From: Bacteroidales bacterium UBA4912
GTDB taxonomy: Bacteria > Bacteroidota > Bacteroidia > Bacteroidales > Dysgonomonadaceae
Direction: 5' to 3'
Assembly (NCBI GenBank): GCA_002398875.1
Contig: DHCC01000095.1
Span: forward strand, 4,915 to 37,687
Length of the DNA: 32,773 nucleotides
Shown here: positions 24,838 through 32,773 of the stretch, piece after piece
Position numbering within the stretch: the first letter of the stretch is position 1
Layout of the letters: every line of letters starts with the position of its first letter
Program-made: the position numbers and the translations under genes
Notes under the pieces: generated by a model
What the model saw: the letters and a program-made list of their open reading frames with translations, nothing else
Databases searched by the model: none
What the model was told of the DNA's origin: nothing

Positions 24838-25770
24838 TTATTCTAATACGGGAAGTACTTCCTCTATTTTCTGCCGCATACCCTCATACTTCTTAGGAAG
24901 CCTAAGAGAGCTGCCCAGACTGTCCAGAGACTCATCAACAGTAAACCCCGGGTTATCCGTTGCTATTTCAAACAAAACACCTCCAGGCTCCCTGAAATAG
25001 AGCGAGAAGAAGTAGTCACGATCAATCTTAGGAGTGATATTCAAACCTGCTGCAACCACTTTTTTACGAACCTCCATTAGGATATTATCATCCTTAACCC
25101 TGAAAGCAATGTGATGATTAGTGCCCGCAGCACCGCGACCGTTTGGAGCAGCCGGATCCTCAAGTATATCTATAAAATTGGCAGCGTCAACCGTGTCCAC
25201 GGCAAACCTGTATCTGTTACCCTCATGTTTTATCTGCGAATATCCCAGTATATCCGTCAGAACCTTAACAGTAGCCTCAGCTGATCTCAATGTTAGTGTA
25301 ACCGTATGAAACCCTCTTATGGCAACATCAGCACCAATCTGGTCAGTTGTCCAGGGCTCCCTGTTATCCTGCTTTTCAGCAACCACCAGCTGCAGCTGCA
25401 TACCGTCAGGATCGTCAAAAGACAACAACCTCTCATTAAATATCACACTCTCTTGCGACTCAATACCATAACCTTCAAGTCTCTTTTTCCAGAAATCAAA
25501 ACTCCCCGAAGGCACCGAATAAGCAGTATGTGTGGCCATACCCGCACCATTTACACCCTTGCCAATGCCCTCCCACGGGAAAAAAGTAATAATTGATCCC
25601 GGTGTCCCCTGCTCATCACCAAAATAAAAATGGTAAGTGCCCGGATCATCAAAGTTCACCGTCTTTTTCACAAGTCTGAGACCAAGCACGTTTGTATAAA
25701 AATCATGATTACCCTGTGCACTGTTGGATATTGCAGTAATATGATGCAATCCTAATATATTTGTTTTCAT
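24838..25770 (-). CDS. Ring-cleaving dioxygenase, glyoxalase fold (MhqO-like)
   Basis: A 310-residue protein made of two vicinal-oxygen-chelate modules. The first begins GLHHITAISNSAQGNHDFY (7-25) and the second begins RGFHTVTLTLRSAE (about 152-165). Metal-ligand candidates are His10, a His in TNHHIAFRV (about 218-226), and Glu in GGVLFEIATDNPGF (about 260-273). The N-terminal sequence, including LRLVKKTVNFDDP and YHFYFGDEQGTPG, is characteristic of the MhqO/LinE-like ring-cleaving dioxygenase group. It likely opens hydroquinone-type rings or removes reactive aromatic electrophiles. It is the first gene of a three-gene unit; I see no TAnnTTTG promoter and no regulator gene beside it. Confidence 0.88.
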   Translation of the reverse strand: MKTNILGLHHITAISNSAQGNHDFYTNVLGLRLVKKTVNFDDPGTYHFYFGDEQGTPGSIITFFPWEGIGKGVNGAGMATHTAYSVPSGSFDFWKKRLEGYGIESQESVIFNERLLSFDDPDGMQLQLVVAEKQDNREPWTTDQIGADVAIRGFHTVTLTLRSAEATVKVLTDILGYSQIKHEGNRYRFAVDTVDAANFIDILEDPAAPNGRGAAGTNHHIAFRVKDDNILMEVRKKVVAAGLNITPKIDRDYFFSLYFREPGGVLFEIATDNPGFTVDESLDSLGSSLRLPKKYEGMRQKIEEVLPVLE

Positions 25771-25917
25771 CTATATTTCCTTTTTAATTATTCAATATAT
25801 CTATAACAAAACAGACAATCTAAAAGTTCACAGATCAAATTAACACTAAATAGAAGCCTATTTAACATGGTATAAATGAACAAATTTTGAGTAGGAATAG
25901 AAAAATATAGTCAACTT

Positions 25918-25948
25918 TTTGCAGATTTATTAAAATGATGTATCTTTG
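25918..25948 (+). promoter_or_regulatory. Promoter of tRNA-Arg
   Basis: TTTG (25918-25921), 19 bases, TATCTTTG (25941-25948) make one of the cleanest Bacteroidetes promoters in the window. The predicted start, near 25955, is about 8 bases before the mature tRNA. Confidence 0.75.
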
Positions 25949-25962
25949 CACTCTCAAAACAG

Positions 25963-26036
25963 GGTCCCGTAGCTCAACTGAATAGAGTATCTGACTACGG
26001 ATCAGAAGGTTCCAGGTTTGAACCCTGGCGGGATCA
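25963..26036 (+). tRNA. tRNA-Arg (anticodon ACG)
   Basis: A 74-base cloverleaf is drawn directly from the sequence. The acceptor stem is GGTCCCG/CGGGATC with one G-U pair. The D stem is GCTC/GAGT, the anticodon stem is TCTGA/TCAGA with loop CTACGGA (anticodon ACG), and the T stem is CCAGG/CCTGG with loop TTTGAAC. The discriminator is A and the CCA end is not encoded. The first anticodon base would be edited to inosine by TadA to read CGU, CGC and CGA. It is a single-gene unit with its own promoter and terminator. Confidence 0.96.
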
Positions 26037-26066
26037 CTCTTTATGATACACACAATACACACACTA

Positions 26067-26105
26067 AAAACTATCAAACTGAATAAAAGTTTGGTAGTTT
26101 TTTTT
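26067..26105 (+). terminator. Terminator of the tRNA-Arg unit
   Basis: A 14-pair stem (26067-26080 with 26088-26101, one G-U pair) of AAAACTATCAAACT and its partner has a seven-base loop and leads into a run of T. The T run continues directly into the next gene's -7 element. Confidence 0.85.
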
Positions 26106-26112
26106 ATCTTTG
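26105..26112 (+). promoter_or_regulatory. -7 element of the SDR gene
   Basis: TATCTTTG matches the consensus and starts at the end of the terminator T run. No TTTG lies at 19-20 bases upstream (the nearest, 26090-26093, is 11 bases away). The predicted start near 26119 supports ATG 26139 as the start codon. Confidence 0.5.
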
Positions 26113-26138
26113 AAATGAATTAATTGAAATTTGCAATC

Positions 26139-26894
26139 ATGGATAATCATATAGAAGATAAAGTCGTTTATATTACCGGAGGAGCCAAAGGGCTGGGAAA
26201 AGCAATAGTTACACTGTTCTGTAAAAATGGTGCAGACGTAACATTCTGCGATATAAATACAGAAGAAAGCAATAAGCTATGCAATGAACTCTCGTCATAC
26301 AAATGCAGCTATCATGAAGTTGATATTTCAGATGCAGAAGCATTGGAACGATCAGTTAATCAAGTAATAAAAGAAAAAGGAAATATCGACGTTATAATAA
26401 ACAATGCAGGAGTCAGCTATTTCAACTCAATTCTTGATACAACAGTAGAAGATTTTGATAAAGTACTGGATATAAACTTACGCCCTCTGTTTATTACTGC
26501 CCGCACATTGGCAAAACTTAGAGAAACCAACCCAAACTTAAACACCTACGGAAGAATAATAAACATCTCTTCCACCCGCTATTTGATGAGCGAACCCAAC
26601 TCAGAATCTTATGCTGCTTCCAAAGGAGCAATATACTCTCTTACCCATGCCTTAGCACTTTCGTTGAGCAAATACAAAATCATAGTAAACTCCATCAGTC
26701 CCGGCTGGATTGAAACCGGCGATTATGAACTGCTCAGCCCCCAAGATCATAGCCAGCACCCATCAGGCAGAGTAGGCAAACCCGACGACATTGCGCGCAC
26801 CTGCCTATTCTTATGCCAGCCTGATAATGATTTTATAAACGGCCAAAACATAGTGGTGGACGGAGGCATGACTAAAAAAATGATATATCTGTAA
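26139..26894 (+). CDS. Short-chain dehydrogenase/reductase (FabG-like)
   Basis: A 251-residue classical SDR using NAD(P)H. The cofactor loop is TGGAKGLG (13-20), the structural motif is NNAG (88-91), and the catalytic set is Ser145, Tyr158 and Lys162 (YAASK). The C-terminus has the usual GQNIVVDGGMT. An upstream TTG at 26124 is in frame, but it lies only about 5 bases from the predicted transcript start, so the ATG is preferred. The specific substrate cannot be read from sequence; a sugar-acid, polyol or 3-oxoacyl reductase is equally possible. The next gene, a helicase, has its own promoter. Confidence 0.9.
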   Translation: MDNHIEDKVVYITGGAKGLGKAIVTLFCKNGADVTFCDINTEESNKLCNELSSYKCSYHEVDISDAEALERSVNQVIKEKGNIDVIINNAGVSYFNSILDTTVEDFDKVLDINLRPLFITARTLAKLRETNPNLNTYGRIINISSTRYLMSEPNSESYAASKGAIYSLTHALALSLSKYKIIVNSISPGWIETGDYELLSPQDHSQHPSGRVGKPDDIARTCLFLCQPDNDFINGQNIVVDGGMTKKMIYL

Positions 26895-26934
26895 GGTACT
26901 TATAAATAAATAGTATAAAGTCAAACATTTGTAG

Positions 26935-26942
26935 TACTTTTG
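26935..26942 (+). promoter_or_regulatory. -7 element of the DEAD-box helicase gene
   Basis: TACTTTTG matches TAnnTTTG, with a predicted start about 15 bases before the ATG at 26964. No clear -33 TTTG is seen. Confidence 0.4.
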
Positions 26943-26963
26943 TCTTTGAATTAAATCACATTT

Positions 26964-28082
26964 ATGACATTTAAAGAACTAAAGATTTCAGAGCCTATTT
27001 TAAAGGCATTAACCGACAAAGGATACCAAACACCAACACCAATACAAGAACAGGCAATCCCTGTAGCAATAGACGGCAGAGACATACTAGGCATAGCACA
27101 GACAGGCACCGGCAAGACCGCTGCTTTCGCAATTCCTATTATTCAGATGTTAAATCAGCCTCGTGCAAAAGGTGCAAGAAACGGGATAAAAGCGCTAATA
27201 CTTACCCCAACAAGAGAGCTGGCGATACAGATCGACGACTGCTTCGGAGAGTACAGCCGGAATACCAACCTGCGTCATGCAGTAATATTTGGAGGCGTAA
27301 ATCAACGACCTCAAGTAAATCAGTTGAAAAACGGAGTAGATATCCTAACAGCCACCCCAGGGAGGTTGCTTGACTTAATCGCACAAAAGCACATTTCGCT
27401 AAGTAATATCAGTCACTTTGTCCTCGACGAAGCCGACCGAATGCTTGACATGGGATTTGTGCACGACATCAAACGACTTCTACCCCTGCTGCCCAAACAA
27501 AGGCAGACACTCTTCTTCTCTGCTACCATGCCTGCGGCAATAACAAAGCTATCCAAGACGATACTATATAAGCCCGTCAGAATAGAAGTAACCCCCGCCT
27601 CATCTGCGGTAGACACAGTAGAGCAACACCTCTATTATGTAGAAAAACCCGAGAAAAGCAACCTTCTGTTTAACGTACTGCAAAAAGTACAAAGTAAATC
27701 AGTACTCGTTTTCTCACGCACAAAACACGGTGCTGATAAAATTGCACGAGTACTAAACAAAAAGGGAATTGGGTGCGAAGCAATCCACGGCAACAAATCA
27801 CAGAATGCACGCCAACGAGCGCTTACCAATTTCAAATCGGGCAAGACACGAGTAATCATAGCAACCGATATCGCTGCAAGAGGCATTGACATTACAGACC
27901 TCGAGATGGTGATAAATTACGACCTGCCCGATGTAGCCGAAACTTATGTTCACCGTATAGGCCGTACCGGTCGCGCCGGTAAAACCGGAACCGCTCTTTC
28001 ATTCTGTGCTCCAGACGAACGAGTGATGCTAAACGATATACAGAAATTGACGGGGAAGAAATTGAGCAGTGTAATCAGTTAA
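26964..28082 (+). CDS. DEAD-box RNA helicase (RhlE-like)
   Basis: A 372-residue ATP-dependent RNA helicase with only the two-domain core. The Q motif is FKELKISEPIL...TPTPIQEQAIP, Walker A is AQTGTGKT (45-52), DEAD is at 155-158, SAT is at 186-188, and the C-terminal motif is HRIGRTGRAGK. It ends soon after the second RecA-like domain and lacks the long basic tail of many RhlE proteins, so its RNA specificity may come from partners. The role is likely ribosome assembly or RNA decay, perhaps in the cold. RNase G is also in the window but far away. Confidence 0.94.
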   Translation: MTFKELKISEPILKALTDKGYQTPTPIQEQAIPVAIDGRDILGIAQTGTGKTAAFAIPIIQMLNQPRAKGARNGIKALILTPTRELAIQIDDCFGEYSRNTNLRHAVIFGGVNQRPQVNQLKNGVDILTATPGRLLDLIAQKHISLSNISHFVLDEADRMLDMGFVHDIKRLLPLLPKQRQTLFFSATMPAAITKLSKTILYKPVRIEVTPASSAVDTVEQHLYYVEKPEKSNLLFNVLQKVQSKSVLVFSRTKHGADKIARVLNKKGIGCEAIHGNKSQNARQRALTNFKSGKTRVIIATDIAARGIDITDLEMVINYDLPDVAETYVHRIGRTGRAGKTGTALSFCAPDERVMLNDIQKLTGKKLSSVIS

Positions 28083-28244
28083 ACACTTTATTTAAAAACA
28101 TAAAGTTATACATAATCTCAATCATCCTCATTAAAATATGAGGTTGATATGAAGAGATAATGAAGTAGATATGTAGTGGATTCGGACTTGGTACGGCAAA
28201 TTCACATTGTATGTATCACCTTTATAACTGAAAAACGACTTTTA

Positions 28245-29585
28245 TCACATCCCGAAATACAATTTTGCCATAGAGAAATAAATAAGCACGCCTGAGATGT
28301 CGCATATAGTTGTTATCAGCGGTGCACTGGCAGTGGCAGGGTCTAACTTAAGACGGGTGAAAATAAAAGGCAAAAGCATGCCTACCACACTCCCTACAAC
28401 TACAATCAGAACCATTGTGAGTGATACAACCGGAATAATATCCGGAGCACGCCATGATGCTACAACAGAAACACCTACTGCCATTGTAAGTCCTAGCAGA
28501 AGGGCTACAGCTAATTCTTTGCTCAATAATCGTACCCAGTCTCTTCCACGAACATCACCCTTTCCGAGCGACCTTATCATTAGTGTGGCTGATTGCGAAC
28601 CGGCATTTCCGCCACTATCAATAAGGAGAGGCAGAAAAAACACTAATGAAACCATGGATTCTATAACTGTGTCGAAACGTGACATCGCATAACCCGAGAA
28701 TATGTTCATTAAAACCAGTGCCATAAGCCATCCGATACGTTTTTTATAGATAAAAGTGACTGATGCTTGCACAGGGTTTATTATAGCGTCTTTAACACCG
28801 ACAAATCGGTGGAAATCTTCGGTTTGCTCCTCTTCTGCCACATCGAGGATATCATCTACCGTAACAATACCGAGCAAGGTGTTTGAACTATCTACAACCG
28901 GCAAGGCTATACGATTATAGTCCTTGAAAACATGAACTGCAGTCTCCTGATCATCAAATGCGCTTAACACGATCAACTCATGTTTAGTAAGATCTTCTAT
29001 TTTATCGTCGGGATTTGCAAGCAAAATATCCCGAATACGAAGGTCGTTAATTAGTTTCCAGTTTTGATCAACAACATAAACCACGCTTAAGGTTTCGGCA
29101 TCTACTCCAAATCGGCGAATATGACTGAGCGTTTCTTTTACAGTAAAGTGCGACTTTACGGCAACATACTTTGGAGTCATCAAACGTCCAATGCTGTCTT
29201 CAGGGTAACCAAGAAGCTGAGTAGTTATTTGAAGGTTTTCCTTACTCATAAGCTGCATCAGCTGCTGAGCCACTTTTCCGGTTAACTCTTCAAACAGAGC
29301 TGTACGGTCGTCCGGCTCTAAATCATTCATCAGGTTGGTCAGCAGAGTTGCATGCTGAGCAAGTCCATCGATGATTTTTTTTTGTTTGGAAGGATCTAGC
29401 TCCTGAAACACCTGTTTTGCTTTTCCTCTGGGAAGAAAGCGGAATAAAATTGTTGACTGCAACTCATTGCTTCGCTCTATTAGCGTAACAATTGTAGGTA
29501 CATCCAACTTAGTAAGCTCCTCTTTGAGCAAAGTCCACGCCTCATTCTTTATTAGCGTGTGAATAATTGTGTGGGCATTTGTCAT
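28245..29585 (-). CDS. mgtE: Magnesium transporter MgtE
   Basis: A 446-residue MgtE-type Mg2+ channel. It has an N-terminal superhelical domain (about 1-130, with EELTKLDVPTIVTLIER), a tandem CBS domain (about 135-255, including SIGRLMTPKYVAV and LLGIVTVDDILDV) that senses cytoplasmic Mg2+, and a C-terminal membrane domain of about five helices (about 285-446). The membrane domain contains RIGWLMALVLMNIFSGYA and the pore signature PLLIDSGGNAGSQSATLMIR. Length is normal. Its ATG overlaps the recQ stop (ATGA), so translation is coupled. A tight riboswitch-type leader is not possible here. Confidence 0.95.
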   Translation of the reverse strand: MTNAHTIIHTLIKNEAWTLLKEELTKLDVPTIVTLIERSNELQSTILFRFLPRGKAKQVFQELDPSKQKKIIDGLAQHATLLTNLMNDLEPDDRTALFEELTGKVAQQLMQLMSKENLQITTQLLGYPEDSIGRLMTPKYVAVKSHFTVKETLSHIRRFGVDAETLSVVYVVDQNWKLINDLRIRDILLANPDDKIEDLTKHELIVLSAFDDQETAVHVFKDYNRIALPVVDSSNTLLGIVTVDDILDVAEEEQTEDFHRFVGVKDAIINPVQASVTFIYKKRIGWLMALVLMNIFSGYAMSRFDTVIESMVSLVFFLPLLIDSGGNAGSQSATLMIRSLGKGDVRGRDWVRLLSKELAVALLLGLTMAVGVSVVASWRAPDIIPVVSLTMVLIVVVGSVVGMLLPFIFTRLKLDPATASAPLITTICDISGVLIYFSMAKLYFGM

Positions 29586-31552
29586 AAACGTTTTCCTTTC
29601 GAAATCCTGTCATCCTCCAACATCAATTCCCCCGAATCGATCTTAAAACGGATTACTTTAATTATTTTCTCATTGTTTTCGTCTTGCTTACTAAAGGATA
29701 TTGTTTCTGAAGAAGATACTGCCGAAGAAGCTGACTCTGAGATAGAATCAACAAGTTCATTTAAACGATAAGTAGTTTGTGAATTAAAGGCCTCTTCCAG
29801 CTTTTCTCCGATCAGTCGATACTCCCAGTTGCTAAGCCCTGACTCATTCTTCCTGAGACAGACATCGCAGCAACCGCAGTCTTTTGAATCGGTTTCTCCA
29901 AAATATACCAACAGCATACGACTTCGACAGACATCACTGTTTGCGGCGTAGTCGATTATAGAATGTATCCTTTTACTGAAACGCTTTTTGCGTTCTTCGT
30001 AAACTGACTGTGGTATTACCACATACTCTGTTCCCTCTCGTGAGGTGGTATAGATTATAAAGGGCGTTTTTTTTGCAGGGACATAATATATATAACGTAG
30101 TTTGGACAGGTTGATGAGAATATCATAAACTTCCTGACGGGTCTTCCCTATCCTGCCGGCAAGCATTGATTCGTCAATATAAATATCATCGGAGAAAACC
30201 CCTGTGTAGGTTCGCATTATTGTGTGCAACAGTTCGTCTATTAACGGATCCATTCTTAATGAATACATTTCATCACGATAGATAAGAAATCGCAACCTTG
30301 ATCTTGTGTCAATTTCGTCGGTATATTCTAAATAACCTGCAAGTTCCAGGATTTTAAGTGCATGATGTGTTTGCAGGGAAGGCAACTTGAATCGTCTGCA
30401 GAATTCTATCAGATCGAAATCGAACACTCTACCGTAACCTGATCCTACAGCTACCTGAAAATAGTTGCCCAGCGCCTCATACACACGTACAATAAGCTCT
30501 TTCTTAGGAAAGGTGTCAGCGATTCTTTTCTTTAGCTTGGCACTGTCTGACTTTGTATATAATATTACTGAGTATGATTTTTTACCATCGCGACCTGCAC
30601 GGCCTGCCTCCTGGAAATACTCCTCGGGTGAGTTGGGGAGGTCCATATGAACTACAGTTCGCACGTCAGGCTTATCTATACCCATGCCAAATGCGTTAGT
30701 GGATACAATTATGCGGCAATCATCCTCTTTCCATGCATTTTGCCTGAACACCTTATCTTCGTACGAAAGTCCTGCATGAAAATAATCTGCAGAAACTCCC
30801 GCCTTCTTCAGAGCCATGGCAATCTCCTTGGTTTGCTTTCTGCTTCTGACATAAACAATACCGGAGCCGGGTACAGATTTGAGTATATGAATTAGTTCGC
30901 CTACTTTATTATCTGCCGGTCTGACAACATAAGAAAGGTTTTCCCTGAGAAAACTTGTCCGGAATACATTCTTCTCTTTAAAACGAAGTCTTTCCTGGAT
31001 ATCATCAACCACATCTGTTGTTGCAGTAGCAGTCAATGCCAATACAGGAACATCAGTCAGAATATCCCTGATATCTGCAATTTTAAGGTAAGATGGTCTG
31101 AAGTCGTATCCCCACTGAGAGATACAGTGAGATTCATCAACAACGAGAAGGCAGACATCCATAGCCTGAAGCTTGGTTATGAATATATCGGATGAGAGAC
31201 GTTCGGGTGAGACATAAAGAAATTTATATCCGCCAAATATACAATTTTCGAGAGTTGTGATTATTTCATCACGTGACATTCCTGAATAGACTGCAGCTGC
31301 TTTTATGCCCCTTTCGCGGAGGTTGTCGACCTGATCCTTCATCAGAGCAATAAGTGGTGTCACGACAAGGCAAATACCCTCCATTGCCATCACGGGAACC
31401 TGAAAAGTGAGAGATTTACCCCCGCCTGTCGGCATTAGCCCAAGTGTGTCCCTCTTTTCCCATACAGATTGAATAATTTCCTCCTGTAGAGGACGAAAAG
31501 AAGTGTATCCCCAATACTCATTTAATATATTGTGAAACAATTTCGATTCCAT
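29582..31552 (-). CDS. recQ: RecQ-family ATP-dependent DNA helicase, long variant
   Basis: A 656-residue superfamily 2 DNA helicase. The core has FRPLQEEII, Walker A MPTGGGKSL, the RecQ-type box DESHCISQWGYDFRPSY and the C-terminal motif QEAGRAGRDGKKS. The zinc cluster (CRSRMLLVYFGE...CGCCDVC) lies near residues 542-565, not directly after the helicase core. About 200 residues with winged-helix character come between. The end is a Ser-rich linker and a short domain, with no clear HRDC. The frame starts at a TTG (31558), but the AGGAG site at 31562-31566 spaces better to ATG 31552. It lies about 20 bases after recJ. Confidence 0.9.
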   Translation of the reverse strand: MESKLFHNILNEYWGYTSFRPLQEEIIQSVWEKRDTLGLMPTGGGKSLTFQVPVMAMEGICLVVTPLIALMKDQVDNLRERGIKAAAVYSGMSRDEIITTLENCIFGGYKFLYVSPERLSSDIFITKLQAMDVCLLVVDESHCISQWGYDFRPSYLKIADIRDILTDVPVLALTATATTDVVDDIQERLRFKEKNVFRTSFLRENLSYVVRPADNKVGELIHILKSVPGSGIVYVRSRKQTKEIAMALKKAGVSADYFHAGLSYEDKVFRQNAWKEDDCRIIVSTNAFGMGIDKPDVRTVVHMDLPNSPEEYFQEAGRAGRDGKKSYSVILYTKSDSAKLKKRIADTFPKKELIVRVYEALGNYFQVAVGSGYGRVFDFDLIEFCRRFKLPSLQTHHALKILELAGYLEYTDEIDTRSRLRFLIYRDEMYSLRMDPLIDELLHTIMRTYTGVFSDDIYIDESMLAGRIGKTRQEVYDILINLSKLRYIYYVPAKKTPFIIYTTSREGTEYVVIPQSVYEERKKRFSKRIHSIIDYAANSDVCRSRMLLVYFGETDSKDCGCCDVCLRKNESGLSNWEYRLIGEKLEEAFNSQTTYRLNELVDSISESASSAVSSSETISFSKQDENNEKIIKVIRFKIDSGELMLEDDRISKGKRL

Positions 31553-31573
31553 ATTCAAACACTCCTGTATGAT

Positions 31574-32773
31574 CTACTCCCTTATATCTTTAACCATCAA
31601 CTGTGTATAAGACCTGCTACCATGTGTATTCTCCTCTATTGTGTAGCAGATATCAACTGGTTTCCCTTCTTTGATACGCTTATAAAAGTCGTGTTGAGCA
31701 AAAGCAATACCGGGCATGGGCACGCTTGTAGATTCATCAACTACATCAAGCTTTATGTGACGCTGTCCTTTGCCCACAAGCCTGCTACTCCCTGAATCAA
31801 ACACATTTCTTGTGAGGAAAACAGGGTTGTCATTTTCTGGTCCGAAAGGGTTGAAAAGCTTTAATCCTTCAGTAAACTCAGGTGTGATTTGTGAAAGTGA
31901 TATTTCCGCATCTACAGTAATCTGCGGTGACATCATTTTTGGTTCGAGACCATCGAATGAGAGTTTATTAAAACGTTCCCTGAACTCTTGCAGATTCTCC
32001 TCACGAAGTGTAAGGCCGGCTGCATAAGTATGTCCTCCGAAGTTCTCTAAAATATCACGACAGGATTCAATAGCTTTATATACATCAAATCCGGGCACTG
32101 ATCGTGCGGATCCTGATATCATATTGCTTGATTTGGTGAGAACAACTGCCGGACGATAATATTTTTCACTAAGTCGTGATGCTACAATCCCAACAATACC
32201 TTTGTGCCAGGTTTCGTTGTATAACACAATGCATGTTTGATTCTCAACATCAAGATTATTATCGATATATTCTATTGCCTCTTCAGTTATCTTTTTATCC
32301 AGCTCACGGCGGTCTAGGTTGTACTGGTCAATATTCAGACTCTTTTCCCGTGCTGAGGTCATGTCATTAGCAAGCATAAGATCAACAGCCTCTTTGCCGT
32401 TCATCATCCTGCCTGAAGCATTAATACGTGGACCTATCTTGAATACAATATCATTAACGGTGATATGTTTACGATGCAGACCGCAAATCTCTATTATACC
32501 TCTGAGTCCGAAACTTGGGTTGGAGTTAAGTTGCTTTAATCCGTAATGAGTCATTATACGGTTTTCACCCGTAAGCGGCACAATATCAGATGCGATACTA
32601 ACTGCAACCAGATCCAGAAGTGGCTCTATTTCAGAAAAAGGATAGCCGTTTCTCTGAGAGAAGGCTTGTACGATCTTGAACCCTACACCGCATCCCGACA
32701 GCTCGTCGTACGGATATATTGAATCAGACCGTTTTGCATCAACTACTGCAACTGCATTGGGGAGAGTGTCATC
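31574..32773 (-). CDS. recJ: Single-stranded-DNA exonuclease RecJ (5' end outside the window)
   Basis: The last 399 codons of recJ, running off the right edge. The visible part begins near DDTLPNAVAVVDAKRSD (32723-32773), continues through YPYDELSGCGVGFKIVQAF and GENRIMTHYGLKQLN, and then has the DHHA1 domain with SGSARSVPGFDVYKAI and FGGHTYAAGLTL, followed by the OB-like C-terminal domain. An internal GTG at 32581 is not the start, since the frame and family similarity continue upstream. The catalytic DHH motif lies outside the window. RecJ degrades single-stranded DNA 5' to 3' and works with RecQ-type helicases, encoded next, in gap and break processing. Confidence 0.95.
   Translation of the reverse strand, partial: DDTLPNAVAVVDAKRSDSIYPYDELSGCGVGFKIVQAFSQRNGYPFSEIEPLLDLVAVSIASDIVPLTGENRIMTHYGLKQLNSNPSFGLRGIIEICGLHRKHITVNDIVFKIGPRINASGRMMNGKEAVDLMLANDMTSAREKSLNIDQYNLDRRELDKKITEEAIEYIDNNLDVENQTCIVLYNETWHKGIVGIVASRLSEKYYRPAVVLTKSSNMISGSARSVPGFDVYKAIESCRDILENFGGHTYAAGLTLREENLQEFRERFNKLSFDGLEPKMMSPQITVDAEISLSQITPEFTEGLKLFNPFGPENDNPVFLTRNVFDSGSSRLVGKGQRHIKLDVVDESTSVPMPGIAFAQHDFYKRIKEGKPVDICYTIEENTHGSRSYTQLMVKDIRE

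Noticed and set aside
28121..28148. Inverted repeat between the DEAD-box helicase and mgtE, considered as a two-way terminator
   Set aside because: The stem has a central mismatch and neither side is followed by a T run. A nearby 7-base repeat (28085-28106) is equally weak.
28297..28692. A 131-codon open frame antisense to mgtE
   Set aside because: It lies wholly opposite the conserved MgtE membrane domain. Its Thr/Ser/Arg-rich translation looks like a complement of hydrophobic codons.
1..32773. CRISPR arrays, insertion sequences, integrases, toxin-antitoxin or restriction genes
   Set aside because: I looked for regularly spaced repeats, terminal inverted repeats and the corresponding protein motifs and saw none. 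The window reads as core chromosome.

Overview
The window is a stretch of Bacteroidetes chromosome, most likely order Bacteroidales. The evidence is the set of lineage-typical genes (GldE next to ssb, an rplM-rpsI-rpsB-tsf block, a three-gene SdhCAB with fused-type cytochrome b, a 30-residue COX24-like basic protein). Many gene starts are also preceded by the Bacteroidetes promoter -7 element TAnnTTTG, several with a TTTG -33 element 19-20 bases upstream. Base composition is AT-rich and fairly even. I see no transposase, integrase, phage gene, CRISPR array or rRNA. This reads as core chromosome, and the unusual material is mostly regulatory or small.

Layout. 1-3251 (minus): an apparent operon of flippase-like membrane protein, PepD dipeptidase, flavodoxin, a two-helix mini-protein and the first codons of an exported protein cut by the window edge. 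It starts from a promoter that faces and overlaps that of ksgA. 3372-5153 (plus): ksgA and corA. 5215-8106 (minus): trpS, a DUF2156 protein and a GNAT acyltransferase. 8107-8415: a regulatory interval with promoters on both strands and a perfect 20-base palindrome. 8416-11820 (plus): succinate dehydrogenase/fumarate reductase sdhCAB, ended by a strong terminator. 12045-14939 (plus): an outer-membrane beta-barrel protein and priA. 15011-17149 (minus): HU-family protein, the tiny COX24-like protein and RNase G.

17410-19901 (plus): ssb, then gldE with its own promoter embedded in the end of ssb, then a 4'-phosphopantetheinyl transferase. A two-way terminator separates these from the translation block on the minus strand (19972-22672: tsf, rpsB, rpsI, rplM), which has a canonical promoter and a foldable RNA ahead of rpsB. 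23001-23633: an unrecognised lipoprotein. 23837-25770 (minus): an Mhq-like electrophile/quinone detoxification set (ring-cleaving dioxygenase, hydrolase, cupin). 25963-26036: tRNA-Arg(ACG) with promoter and terminator. 26139-28082 (plus): an SDR oxidoreductase and a DEAD-box RNA helicase. 28245-32773 (minus): recJ (5' end beyond the window), recQ and mgtE in one tight unit.

The most useful leads are the sdh control region, the candidate rpsB leader, the opposed ksgA/flippase promoters, the gldE promoter inside ssb, the trpS-DUF2156-GNAT cluster, and the 30-residue ribosomal-type protein that is easily missed by gene callers. I found no convincing wholly new multi-gene system.
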